Positions 22,594 to 33,359 of a stretch of DNA of 64,000 nucleotides are shown in pieces. Origin of the DNA: Alectoria sarmentosa. Taxonomy: Eukaryota > Ascomycota > Lecanoromycetes > Lecanorales > Parmeliaceae. Under the pieces are notes generated by a model. That model did no database searches. It was not told where the DNA came from and saw only the letters and a list, made by a program, of their open reading frames with translations. Location: NCBI GenBank assembly GCA_009733775.1, contig WOGZ01000090.1:1-64000 (forward strand), written 5' to 3'. The position numbers and the translations under genes were made by a program. Position 1 is the stretch's first letter; each line of letters opens with the position of its first letter.

Positions 22594-24386
22594 ATGCCGC
22601 GCAACAAGAAGAAATCTGCTGCCGTAGAAGACTCTTCTAATCAAGCTGCGCGAACAGACTCTCGCGCGCAAAATGAGCAGCTACCTCCCGAAGAAGTGAC
22701 ATCTATCGAGGGTCCAGCACCGCACCAACCAGATTCACAGCTACCAAAAGCGTCTTTCCACAGTATCAAAGAACAGCTTCGGGCGGTAAGGAACCGTCAT
22801 ACTGAGATTGAGGCGGAATCCGCCCTTCTGCCTAATGACGAAGTCAAAGAAACGTACCGCGAGATCTGGCAACGCATGGGGTTCTACTCCAACCATCCTA
22901 ACCACAATACCACTGCCATAGACGAAGCATACATCAAATCAATGATGGGAAAAAGCCATAAGCTAGGCAAAGTCGTCGCTAAATACCGCTTGTTCATCAA
23001 TAAGCCAACGGGCAAACGTGCCATGTTGATACAGTATCCCAACCGTGAGGTGGGCCAAGAATATCGTGCAGCGTTCGGTAACAAGCCTTTAGAGATACGT
23101 ATCAAGCCCAAATGTGGTCTTGTTGAAGTGGACATATCAATGGAAATTCACATAAATTACGACAGGGAGAAAGGTGTCGAGTACGGGCAAGCTATGCGCA
23201 AGAGTCGGCTGTTACAGGAGGGAGGATCGTACAGCCTTGGTGGCGGTTTGGGGATTGGTCCGAAGCCAACACCAAAGGACGATCGCCGAGCGCCTCCACC
23301 AGAAGGACCATCACACGACAAGCTTTTGGAAAACTTTGAGGATTCCAATAACAAGGGCCATGTAATGAACAAGATTACTCTGGGCGGCCAGATCTATCCG
23401 TTCAAGAATGGCGATCCAATCTACATGGCGGCAACTTTCCAAGAAGGTGAAGAAAACGAGGTCCGGCCACCACGATTTCCCTACTAAATATCCAACAGAT
23501 ATCTGCACTTGGACGAAAATGGATGCAATCGTCCAACTCCGCCCTCAATTCAGCCACCTTGATTCTTTAAACGAGGCGAAGAAAAGCATGTTTCGGTCAG
23601 AACGCCCGGCCGCAGAGCGAGGTCCGGACAACCGCGACAATGTGGAGCAAGAACCGGAAGCTAGGGCTGTCAATATGGCTGTCAAATCGACCGAAGGAAG
23701 CGAGGAGGATATGTACGGAGGGATGAGAGCAACCGCCAAGCTTCTACGTGATATGAGAGATGAGCCATGGCAGCGTTTGACTTGGGTTGACCAGGATGTA
23801 AGCTGTATGAACAACCGCTATGCTGGATCAAGCTAATACCTTACAGGAACCAGAGTCGTACCAAGTATACAACGATGCCCTGGTATACCAAGATCCCGAA
23901 AGTGCCCCTCAGCTAATTTCCGAGATGACAAATGAGCAATACCTCGACGCCATTAGCTGCCCTCGCATTGATCCAATCAAACAGGGCCAGAAAGTCATGG
24001 CACAGGCTGAAGAAACTCTCCTCGAATCTGGGGACGGTGACGACAAGGTAGAGATTATGGACGACACGGAAGATGAAGAGAACGAGGAAGAAGACGAGGA
24101 AGAGTATGAGACCCTGCCCGAAGGCGCCATCTGCCCGGACGACTGTGTCGCCGAGAGACGCATCGAACGCATCGCTAGGGCAATCTGCATCCACTCGGTC
24201 AAGGAGCAAGCTTTCTACGAAGGCCGTGTGAGGCAAAAGTTCCTCGATGATCCAAAGTGGGCCAAGCACTCGTTCCTCCTTCCCGGTGATCGTCATCATA
24301 TCTATTATAAATACCGTATTGCCGAGAACAGGGCCGGTCGAGGCATCGACCCCGAGTACGACCCTTTTGAATTGGCGGCACCCTGA
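22594..24386 (+). CDS. RPC37: RNA polymerase III subunit RPC37/RPC5 with SURP-like C-terminus
   Basis: RPC37 pairs with RPC53 and helps Pol III initiate, terminate and reinitiate on tRNA and 5S genes. Exons 22594-23446, 23499-23797 and 23847-24386; 563 aa. The Sin/RPC5 region is recognised from KVVAKYRLFINKPTG, MLIQYPNRE, EIRIKPKCGLVEVDI, NYDREKGVEYGQAM and, across intron 1 (branch CTACTAAAT), MAATFQEDICTWTKMDAIVQ then LRPQFSHLD. Exon 3 continues EPESYQVYNDALVYQD and YLDAISCPRIDP. After an acidic linker (about residues 455-480) comes RIERIARAICIHSVKEQAFY followed by FLLPGDRHHIYYKYRI. This looks like a SURP/SWAP module, normally found in splicing factors such as SF3A1. It sits in the same exon and frame, so the fusion is read directly; its SURP identity is inferred. 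RPC37 itself is a firm call. Confidence 0.85.
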
Positions 24387-26300
24387 GGGCGTAGTTCGGG
24401 CAGAAATTGAGTATCAGTGTCGATCTGTATAGAGGATCAGGTGGCTGCGAGTTCAACAGTAGGAGGTTCTAGCCATAGCGACAGAGAAGTTCGAGCACAG
24501 CGGCAGGGGATCTTATCATATAAGCATAGCGAAAGGCGCAACGGAGCTGTCTTTAGAGATACCCTACATAGCGTTGCAAACCTTCGGGGAGATATACGGA
24601 AACGATTGAGCTCATAATCTAATCAGTAACATTGTACCACCAACAAGATCGCTGCTCGACCAGGCAGCTTCATTCATAGGCTCTGGATCAAGAAAAACTT
24701 TGCAATCCATTCCCGAAATATCTAATCTTATCAGGCTCCAAATGCTCTGAAATGATATCCTCAACGCTTGCCAACAACTCATAAAAGAGAAGAATATATC
24801 TTGTTCAATTTCGTTCCCCCAAGACACATCTCAAAGTATTCAATGAAGCGCAAACATCCTCCTCACCTGAAAAGCCGCCGTTGTTCCTTTCCGTGGTCTT
24901 CTTGCTGTGCTCCCTTAAGCCAGTAAACTGCCACCTTGGAAGAATGTTCAATCTCCAGAACCGTGTAAATAATAGCGACAGTGAATCGGTCAAACACGCC
25001 AAGCTCAAACAAGTCGCAGCCATCACGAAAGCGAGTCCAAAAATTCGCCGTTGAAACCCCTTGCTCTTTCTCCCACCTCGGAATCATCACGCGCTCTCGT
25101 CCTCAAAATCTGAGCCGGCAGATCGTCATCGAACCTAGAACGGCCAGGTCTGCAAAACCCGATCGCCAGAGATCTGGAACCTCTAGAGCAAGGCGCAGAG
25201 GCTTTGCCTTTAGATCGAATCGAATCGCAGGCCCTTAGGTAGGCGCCCTCCAAGTCGCCACGTATAGTAGCAGACTTGATGGACATTTGCAATGCTTTGT
25301 GACAGGTAGCAGGCCAACCTGGGTCTAGCCAACAGCCATGTGTGGTTGATGGAAGACTCTGCATGCCGGGCAAGGGGCTGGTTCGCCAATGGCTTGGCGC
25401 CGTTGTGAAGTTTCCTCGCCACCTCACCCATGTGTTCAAGGCTCAGAATGGCTTCTACGATTCTTTTGTACAAAGTGAATACAAATCAAACAGTGCGCAG
25501 TACGAGAATATGTTGAAACCGTGGAGAATAAGGTAGCTTTAATAACCCTGGAGCAGGTCCTGCGGTTTCAAAATTCACGTAGGACAAGTGTTGAAACATA
25601 CAATACTTCGGGGTAGATTACTAAACCATGAAAATTTACACACGGCGACATGATAATCGGACAGCAGGGACAACAAGCTTCAAGCATTCAGTACAAAGTC
25701 GTGGAACTCGTCAATCTTTGGCATTTGGATAGAATGGATGCGAAGGGCAATACTGCAGGGAAGGAACGACGGCAATCATGCTACCTTGACCCAAAATTTC
25801 AACGAATTACGGCTTACGGTACCTCAACGTGTATTCTGGTTCTTCCCGTGGCTAAGCTCAGACCACACTGCCAAATCTTGTCGACTTTTCAACGTATGCC
25901 TACTTTCCCTTCTTCCTTGACTTCTCCTTGAGTAGAGTAGCAAACATGGACAGGCTATATTATTCCAAAAATTCCAGACTCATGAATGTGCAGAGCAAAA
26001 ACAGCTTAGTAGCACCGTGTTTTTTCTAAAAGTAAGCGCCTTGAGCGAAATTTGAGATGCACCATGCTTGAGACTCTATAATATTGTTTTTGACCGACCA
26101 GAATTATTGCCAGCCTCTGCACAAAATGTTCGAGTGCTGCTAGAGAAATGGAGTCTTTCAAAGTACAAGTTTCCAACACGATTGAGAGTATCGGAAAAGC
26201 AACGAGGCCCGTACTCGAGCGCCACGCTATGCATTTTGATCTTTGCGAGCTGAACAAGATGGTAAAAGAGATGCCCAGAGTAGCGTAACTCAAAAGACGC
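24387..26300. other. 1.9-kb intergenic stretch between convergent genes
   Basis: Two overlapping minus-strand frames (25439-25023 and 25473-25210) are the longest here. They match nothing I know and disagree with each other. I see no repeat or RNA gene. Some of it should be the 3' untranslated region of the two flanking genes. Confidence 0.45.
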
Positions 26301-29032
26301 CTACCAGCGGCGACTGAAACGGTATCAGGAATATGCTGGGACACGAGGAAGATTCTTACTCACCTGTACGCCTCGGCGACTTTGGGTTGACGCTTCTTGA
26401 GCTTCGGCGTATAATCATCTTCTTGGCGTCTTTTAGGAGTGTCTTCTTCATCAGAGGAGGAATCTCGATGGCGTTTGCGGCTAAGTACTTTCTCGGAACG
26501 TGATTCGATGGGGGAAGGAGGTTGTCCATCTGTTAGCGGGCTGAAGGTCCCATTGCTATTGCCGTTGCCGTTGCTGTAATCTGCACCGTTAGTGTTAGAG
26601 CCAAAGGGATTAGCGGAGGCGAGTCCAGCGGATAGTGGACTACCACTCGTCCCATCTGGATATGATTGCTGTCTGAGCTGCATTGGCGGCGGCGGAGGTC
26701 CGGAGTGTTGATTGTGGGAAATTGAGCCACCAGCTTGGTGCTCTGAGGCTACTTTGCCAGGGTCGGACTGTACTCGATGCTGGTCTCCACCAAGACTGGA
26801 AGCAGGTCAGCGAGTCAGCAGGGTCGCCGGTCACCGTTCAGTATATGGAAGATGAACCCACTTGTCTGCTCCCGACGAGCTTTCACTACGTGACATATGC
26901 ATGTCATTAGGTGATTCCTGTCCAGTGTATTGATCTGGCCAAGTATTCGCTGTAACTGGCTTCGGTGCTCCAGTCACACCTAAAGCTGCGAGGACATCCT
27001 CAGCGGGCTGTTCATATTTGATTGGGTTCTCGACCGTCGTAGACTGTGGGGGTGTTTCGTCTTCCTCTTTAATCTCGCGATCACAATGAGGGGACTGCTC
27101 CGATTTCACCGACTGCATTGGAGGTACGTGCACTGGATTTGCCGCTTTTCCCTTGCTCAACTTAGCTTCAAGTCTAGCTTTGGTCTCTGCCAGTTCACGC
27201 TCCATCCTGTCTAGGGTATTTTTCACGTCGAGGGAATCCTGGTTCATAGAAATTGTTCGTGACTGACTGCGAGAATCCCTGTTGAAAAGCTCGTCGCTTG
27301 ATTCTGGATGCGCGTGACGTTGCCTGATCGTCATCAGGATTTCGTCAACAGGAACAACTTTGCTTTCAGACGGGAGATCGGAGAAAGCAACATCATCTGC
27401 GTGCTCTTTGTCCCAGTACTTTGAATCTTTGAAATGCTGAAGACAGGCTTCGAGACTTCCGTCGTACTGATATTTTGACTTGCAGCGGCCTTCATCTTGA
27501 GGTGCTGGCTGCGAGAAAGGTGCTAAGGCATCTGCAACAATAAAATTTCCTGGCAGAGGTTGACCAATAAGATTGACAGATTGCTGTGACGCATTGGTAA
27601 AATGTAACGTGCTTTGTGGTAAGTCGGGTATGTCAAGAGAGTCCAAGTCATCTTCTTCGAAACCATAGTCCAGGACCTGAGCTTTGTGTGGGCTTGGTGG
27701 GGTAGACTGAGATTTCATAGAGGCCCTAGACTGAGTTCGCTGGTCTGGCTGGGCTATCGTATTGTTGTTGAAAGACTGCTGATTAAATTGGACAGGAGTC
27801 GCTGAAGCTGGCGTCAATTGTGACTGGTACATCTGGGGACCGCCAGTGTATCCAGGATATTGCGAGGCTTGAGCGGACACCTGGCTGGGAGTCTGAGAAC
27901 CATTTTGATATCCTATAGCTTGACCATGTGGCGTCGTATATGGCTGTTGGTGATACGGCGCCCCTTGGTGGTGGTGGTTACCTTGCTGATAAGCTTGTTG
28001 AGATTGATAGTACTGTTGCCATTGCTGATAATATTGCGCTTGAGCCGGGGAGTGCGCCGAATGCGGAGTGACAGGACTATACGGCTGTTGATACTGAGGA
28101 TGTTGAGGATACCCCGTTTGCCCATAAGATGGTGGCGCGTAACCTTTTGGCGATACTTGAGCATGACCGGGATATGGCGTATACTGGTGTTGGGTGACCA
28201 CAGTACCACCGTTTTTAGGCCGTCTCAATGGATTCTGAAAGGCATGCGGATTCACTTTACCTCTAAACTTCGTATTAGAAATGTCGTCAAGAAGCCAAGT
28301 AAGACTCTTAGACACTTACGCTGGAACATCGCGTATGGGCTCCGGGCAATCCATCGCGAAATGACCCGAATTGCCACAATTGAAGCATGGCTGAGGCGCT
28401 GCCTTAGCAGGGCTCTGTCTATGGGCAGGGTTGACTTGTGTCTGGCGCGATTGCTGGTAAGCTCCGTATTGAGGAGTACCATACTGCGGAGGAGCAACAC
28501 GCTGCTGAGGTGAACTATGAACCGGAGGAGAGCCATGCTGGGGATGAGGACCATACTGCTGGGGCGCATATTGTTGTGATTGCGCTTTCTGGAGTGGAAG
28601 TTGATATTGGTAGCCACTGTGTCCATGCTGAGGCTGCTGAGACTGCTGCTGCGGGTACTGTTGCGCTGGCTGGGCTGGTTGAGATTGCGGATACTGTTGC
28701 ACAGGCGCGCCTTGTTGGGCTTGCTGATACTGCTGTGTCGTTTGGCCTTGCTGTGGTTGCTGATACTGCTGTGCTTGGTATTGTTGGTTCTGTTGATACT
28801 GTTGCACAGCGTAGCCTTGTGGTTGTTGCTGAAACTGCTGCATAGACTGAGATTTTGGCGGCAGCTGATACTGCTGAGATTGTTGGTTTTGCTGTGCCTG
28901 GGATTGTTGGTTATGCTGATACTGCTGCGATTGCTGGTACTGTTGACCTTGTGAGTATTGTTGAGGTTGTTGATAAGGCTGAGGCTGCTGCTGGTACTGC
29001 TGATACTGTGGCGGCCACTGAGTGGCAGCCAT
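26301..29032 (-). CDS. Q-rich, prion-like protein with one CCHC zinc knuckle
   Basis: Role unknown; a zinc knuckle plus a Gln/Tyr/Pro-rich disordered region suggests RNA binding and possible condensate behaviour. Exons 29032-28320, 28262-26862, 26795-26364 and 26313-26301; 852 aa. The first about 200 residues are repeats of QQYQQ/QPQQ, then comes CFNCGNSGHFAMDCPEP (C-x2-C-x4-H-x4-C, residues about 217-230). A second Q/Y/P/S-rich part follows, then DYGFEEDDLDSLDIPDLP, a segment with ACLQHFKDSKYWDKEHADDV, a short coiled coil (TLDRMERELAETKARLEAKL) and a basic C-terminus (LSRKRHRDSSSDEED, KLKKRQPKVAEAYSRRW). The last exon codes for just four residues. Retrotransposon Gag proteins also carry CCHC knuckles, but the exon structure and absence of protease or polymerase argue for a host gene. 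Confidence 0.85.
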
Positions 29033-29749
29033 CTTTAAAAGCTATTACTTGAGATCTTGCTTCCACCGCCAGCAGAATACGCGGTCTCCGACTCAGATCA
29101 TGAAGACGTCTGGCGGGATAAGAAACTTAGGTCAGGAGAGTGGGCGTTTTGAAAAGAGCAGATTTTCTGGTGGAAGTGAAGCTGAAGTTGACCACCAGGT
29201 TTTTTCAAGGGAGTTCTTGATAAGGGTGATCCATGACGGGATTTCAGGAAAGGAAAGAAATATGACTGCGAATGAGATCTGACTGAGACTAGTCAAGGAG
29301 AACTCCTACAGGCCGCTGAATATCTGTGCAACCTAAACAGCTCATCAAACTTGAGACCAGTTGGCCGATACACAGATTTGACAATAAGCCTTTGTTTGAA
29401 ATGGGATAAAGACTGTGAGAGCTTGCACCTTTCAACTTGTACGGAAGATGCATGTGTCTCAAGCAAAGAAAGTTGGAAAGGGAGGGTGCACATCGAGCTG
29501 CTAACGCTTTTGGGATAGCTTCCGTTCGCAGAAAGTGTAACCTTGGCTGACAGGAGTAAAAAACATCCAATGTAGGTAGCCCCATCTATTGTTTTTCCAC
29601 CATGCCATGCAGTCACATGTAGTAAATCAGAGCCCATGATGATTTTGAGACACATCTTACAGCAGGCTTCCGCACTGCAAGATCAAAGACAAGCCTTCCT
29701 GCAGAGCAAAGTGGTCTGAGAGTACCCGTTTGGGTTGGGGGGCAAAGAC
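29033..29749. promoter_or_regulatory. Divergent promoter region, CCHC gene / PPG1
   Basis: About 720 bp with no supported gene; minus-strand frames around 29289-29655 appear accidental. Confidence 0.45.
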
Positions 29750-30899
29750 ATGCCCGGTCTTCCAGGTATGTCTCCTACCGTGCGAATGCTCTTTGTCACT
29801 GTCTGCATGCTGACCTCCTGCTTTAGCAAGCGTTGATCTCGACGAATGTATCGAAAGACTCTACAAGAAGGAGCTACTCGCCGACTCGGTCATAGAGGCA
29901 ATATGCGCCAAAACAAAGGAGCTTCTAATGAAGGAGAGCAATGTTGTACATATCGCAGCGCCAGTCACTGTGGTTGGAGACATACATGGACAGTTTTTTG
30001 ACATGATTGAGATATTCAAAATCGGAGGCTTCTGCCCGGATACCAACTATCTTTTCTTGGGTGAGCTTTCCTCAAGAGTGCTCGCGTGCTCAGCAGACAT
30101 ACCCTCTTCGGCTGGTTTCTGCGCAGAGCTCAACACATTCTCTGCTTCTGAACCCAATGGAGTCGCTAACACTCTCTTCCATCTAGGCGACTATGTGGAC
30201 CGCGGCCTCTTCTCAGTCGAAACAATATCCCTCCTCGTCTGCCTCAAACTACGCTACCCCTCCCGCGTGCACCTAATTCGCGGCAACCACGAGTCTCGCG
30301 GCGTAACACAATCCTACGGCTTCTACACCGAATGCAACCGCAAATACGGCAACGCCAACGTCTGGCACTACTTCACCGACATGTTCGATTTCCTCACCCT
30401 CTCTGTCGTGATCAACAATCAGATATTCTGCGTACATGGAGGATTGAGTCCGAGTATACACAGTATCGATCAGATCAAGATCATCGATCGGTTCAGAGAG
30501 ATTCCGCATGAGGGCCCGATGGCGGATTTGGTATGGAGTGATCCGGATCCCGAGAAGGACGAATTCTCGCTGTCACCAAGAGGGGCAGGATACACCTTTG
30601 GAGCGCAGGTGGTGAAGAAGTTTCTGGATGTCAATAAGATGAACCACATCCTCCGCGCCCATCAGCTCTGCCAGGAAGGATATCAAGTCCTCTACGACGA
30701 TCGACTGAGCACGGTCTGGAGTGCACCGAATTACTGCTACAGATGCGGCAACATGGCGAGCGTGCTTGAGGTCAGCGATCAGGGGGAGAGGTTCTTCAAT
30801 GTCTTTGATGCCGCGCCGGAAAACGATCTGCACAGGGGCGAGCAGCAGAACCAGCCGAATCAGGATGGGCAGGGCGTCGTGGTTGAGTATTTTCTCTGA
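29750..30899 (+). CDS. PPG1: PP2A-like Ser/Thr phosphatase PPG1
   Basis: Catalytic subunit of the PP2A-like Ppg1 (Far/STRIPAK-associated in yeast). Exons 29750-29765, 29827-30060 and 30187-30899; 320 aa. The first exon codes only MPGLP. Metal and active-site motifs are all present: VVGDIHGQFFD (GDxHG), LGDYVDRG (GDxxDRG, created by the second splice), LIRGNHESR, FCVHGGLSP and SAPNYCYRCGN. SDPDPEKDEFSLSPRGAGYT with a short C-terminus ending VEYFL matches PPG1 rather than PP2A (no DYFL tail) or Sit4. The second intron (30061-30186) is 126 nt, a multiple of three and stop-free, so its retention would insert 42 residues into the metal-binding motif. Confidence 0.93.
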
Positions 30900-31230
30900 A
30901 GATACCGTTGTTCCATCAGGGGGCTGGAAATGTACGGGAGGTAAAGCAATTGTTTATATGATCATCGTTATAGACAGGAGTAGAACAGCAGAAATGCAGA
31001 TGTCATCGCTGCTTTCTATTCAAACGCTGAGCAACGTGCTACATAGCTCCAGAACCCAGGACAAAATGAATGCTTGAACGTTCATTGCTATCTACATATG
31101 TTCGCAAAGCCGTTAAAACAAGACCCAACCAAGACCGACCAGCTATGTCACAAAATGCCATTCCCATTCCATCTCAATTCCCTGGCCCTCCTCCAAAGAG
31201 ACCGTTCCGTAGCCAATAGAAGCTCATATC
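30900..31230. other. Intergenic between convergent genes
   Basis: 330 bp of 3' flanks of PPG1 and the dehydrogenase; nothing else seen. Confidence 0.5.
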
Positions 31231-32636
31231 CTACACTGTTTTCCCTCCCAGCCATCTGTAAACCACGCTGAAATCCTTCCCTTTCTCCGAAGCCTCCACA
31301 TCCTCGTAAACGTCCCCTGCTCTCTCACCCATCTCGACCTTCGCGCCCACCCTTATCGCCTCCTCCATCGCCAACCGTAAATCTTTCTTCATCAGCTCCA
31401 CCCCAAAGCCGCCTTCGTAGTCTTTCTCCGCTGGCGCCCCTGGGCTGATACCGGGCACTGGGTTGTTGATCTCGCTGCTCCAGCATCTGCCGCTGCTGCC
31501 GTTGATCAGTTCGCCTAGGATGTGCGGGTCAAGACCCCATCGGAGGCCAAGGTTCATAGCTTCTGCAGTTGCGATGTTCGAGACGGCCAGGAGATAGTTG
31601 TTCGCCAATTTTCCCGACAATCCAGCACCTTGTTCGCCCAAGTGCAGGACTTTACTTCCCATCAAGGCCAATATTGGAGTTACCCTCTTCACCAGTCCTC
31701 CGGTTCTGCTGCTGGCGCCTAGCATGAATGTCAAAGTGGCAGCCCGCGCGCCTACAACACCGCCGGACATTGGAGCGTCGACGAAGCGACCTTGAGCGGT
31801 GCAGTGGACGGCGTTGGCGACTTCGCGGGAGGAGGTTGGATCGATGGTAGAGCAGTCTATGAACAGTCGTTCTGAGGCGGGGGAGGAGGATGTAAGTGGT
31901 GGAAGAGGTGGGTTGAGGATATTATGGAAGACGTTTTTGACGTGGGATGGCTCAGGGAGGACGGTGATTATGACTTCCTGCGCTGTGTGTGAGTAATTGG
32001 CGGCTTTTCGATTGTTTGTTGGGAAATGAATGTGGGATTGACAATGTCAGAGGATTGGCTTTGATGTGGAATTCGAATCAGGGAAAGAGGCTGCATGACG
32101 CGAGCTCCCAACTTAGATCATTGAGGTTGGAACATGCTCATCATAAGAAAAAACGCTTCATGAAAGTAAGAGACAAGTCACGTACGGCTTTCTCCGCAAC
32201 TGCTCTGGGTGAGCTTGCAATCTCTATTCCCATGAGGCCCATTTGGTTGTTAGAGGTCGGATTGTCCCTTGCAACGCCGACTTCCTGCATGAAACTGGAC
32301 GTGGCCTCATTGTTGCGGTCATGTATAATCAAAGTATCGCTCGCGGGGATCTTTGCACGAAGGTTTTTGGCCATTGGGTAGCCTGAGAGGGGCACGCAGC
32401 CATTGGTAAGCACGGTTCACTCTTCAATTGGGGCACGCTGTCGAGGACAAGGTGGGGCTTCCGCGCGATGTGGAGGCGTGAAGCTCACCCATACGTCCAA
32501 GACCTATGAAACCCCATGTTGCTAGGTTTGAGGGTGTGGAAGCAAAGGAGCGTCTTGTTATGGAAGATAGGCAGGATGCATTGCCTAGCATGCAGAGGCG
32601 AGAGGAAGAGAGTCGGATAGAGACGGCAGCGCTCAT
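31231..32636 (-). CDS. 3-hydroxyisobutyrate dehydrogenase, mitochondrial
   Basis: Oxidises 3-hydroxyisobutyrate to methylmalonate semialdehyde in valine breakdown. Exons 32636-32489, 32382-32186 and 31977-31231; 363 aa. The N-terminus (MSAAVSIRLSSSRLCMLG.. TRRSFAST) is an Arg/Ser-rich mitochondrial presequence. The Rossmann motif WGFIGLGRMGYPMAKNLRA spans intron 1. EVIITVLPEPSHVKNVF, RLFIDCSTIDPTSS, the substrate loop DAPMSGGVVGA and the catalytic-lysine region GAGLSGKLANNYLLAVSN follow in family order. The C-terminal part has ELMKKDLRLAMEEA. Intron 2 is about 208 nt, longer than most here. Confidence 0.93.
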
Positions 32637-33359
32637 CTTGATTTATTAGGGAAGGCAAAGAAATGATGGTAATGAGGAAAAAGAGAAAGATCACGTGGAG
32701 AAGGAAACGTGAAAGACGGAGAGAAGGGATCGAAAGCTGGGGAAGCTTTCCAAGGCGGGATGAGACTGGAGTGCGTTTGAGGGGTCGTCCATGCGAGTGT
32801 TTGCTTTGAGTTCCACTTAATCCCTCGGCCGCTGGATAGCGCAATTGGGAGACTCTGATCAGCCAATGGATGAAAGGAAGTGGGACGCCGATATCTCCCG
32901 CACGTCATGTGCGTCCACATTGTAAGGCGTGTGAAGCGGTTGTAGAATTAATGATTGGATCACCACAGTGACAGGATGCTTGTGCGACGGTGGTGGTGGA
33001 AGAGTGGGGGTTCAAAAGCCAGGAAAAGCCATGATCGACAGACGCCGAGAACGCGGTCACGTGCCTCTTCTTTCGAGTCCGCACAATCGTCGAGTACGGT
33101 ACACCAGTTTTAAGAAGACACGGTTCTCTTCCTTCCATGCTACAAGTTTCGGGAATATTACTTTCAGCTTCTAATTTCAGGGGAAGTCTGATTCCCGTCC
33201 TACGAGAGAGCTCCTCCAACGCCTGCCAGACACAGATATTTGACAATGTAGACCAAACAAGAGGGTATGATGTGGGGGAAAGAGATTTCACGACGCCTGT
33301 AGGCACTCAATGCTTGAATCTTGTCGATACCAATGGGCGGTTTATGGAGGCTGGGCGAC
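32637..33359. other. Intergenic, dehydrogenase promoter and Bqt4 3' flank
   Basis: About 720 bp; frames on both strands are short and unsupported. Confidence 0.45.

Noticed and set aside
25023..25473. Minus-strand frames of 138 and 87 codons in the 24.4-26.3 kb gap
   Set aside because: They overlap in different frames, have no family resemblance, and lack convincing splice links.
27860..28954. Long plus-strand frames (up to 217 codons) within the CCHC gene
   Set aside because: These are antisense shadows of a Q-rich repeat region, giving Leu/Ile/Arg-rich nonsense.
28319..29032. Retrotransposon Gag as an explanation for the zinc knuckle
   Set aside because: No protease, reverse transcriptase, integrase or LTRs nearby, and the gene has several well-formed introns.
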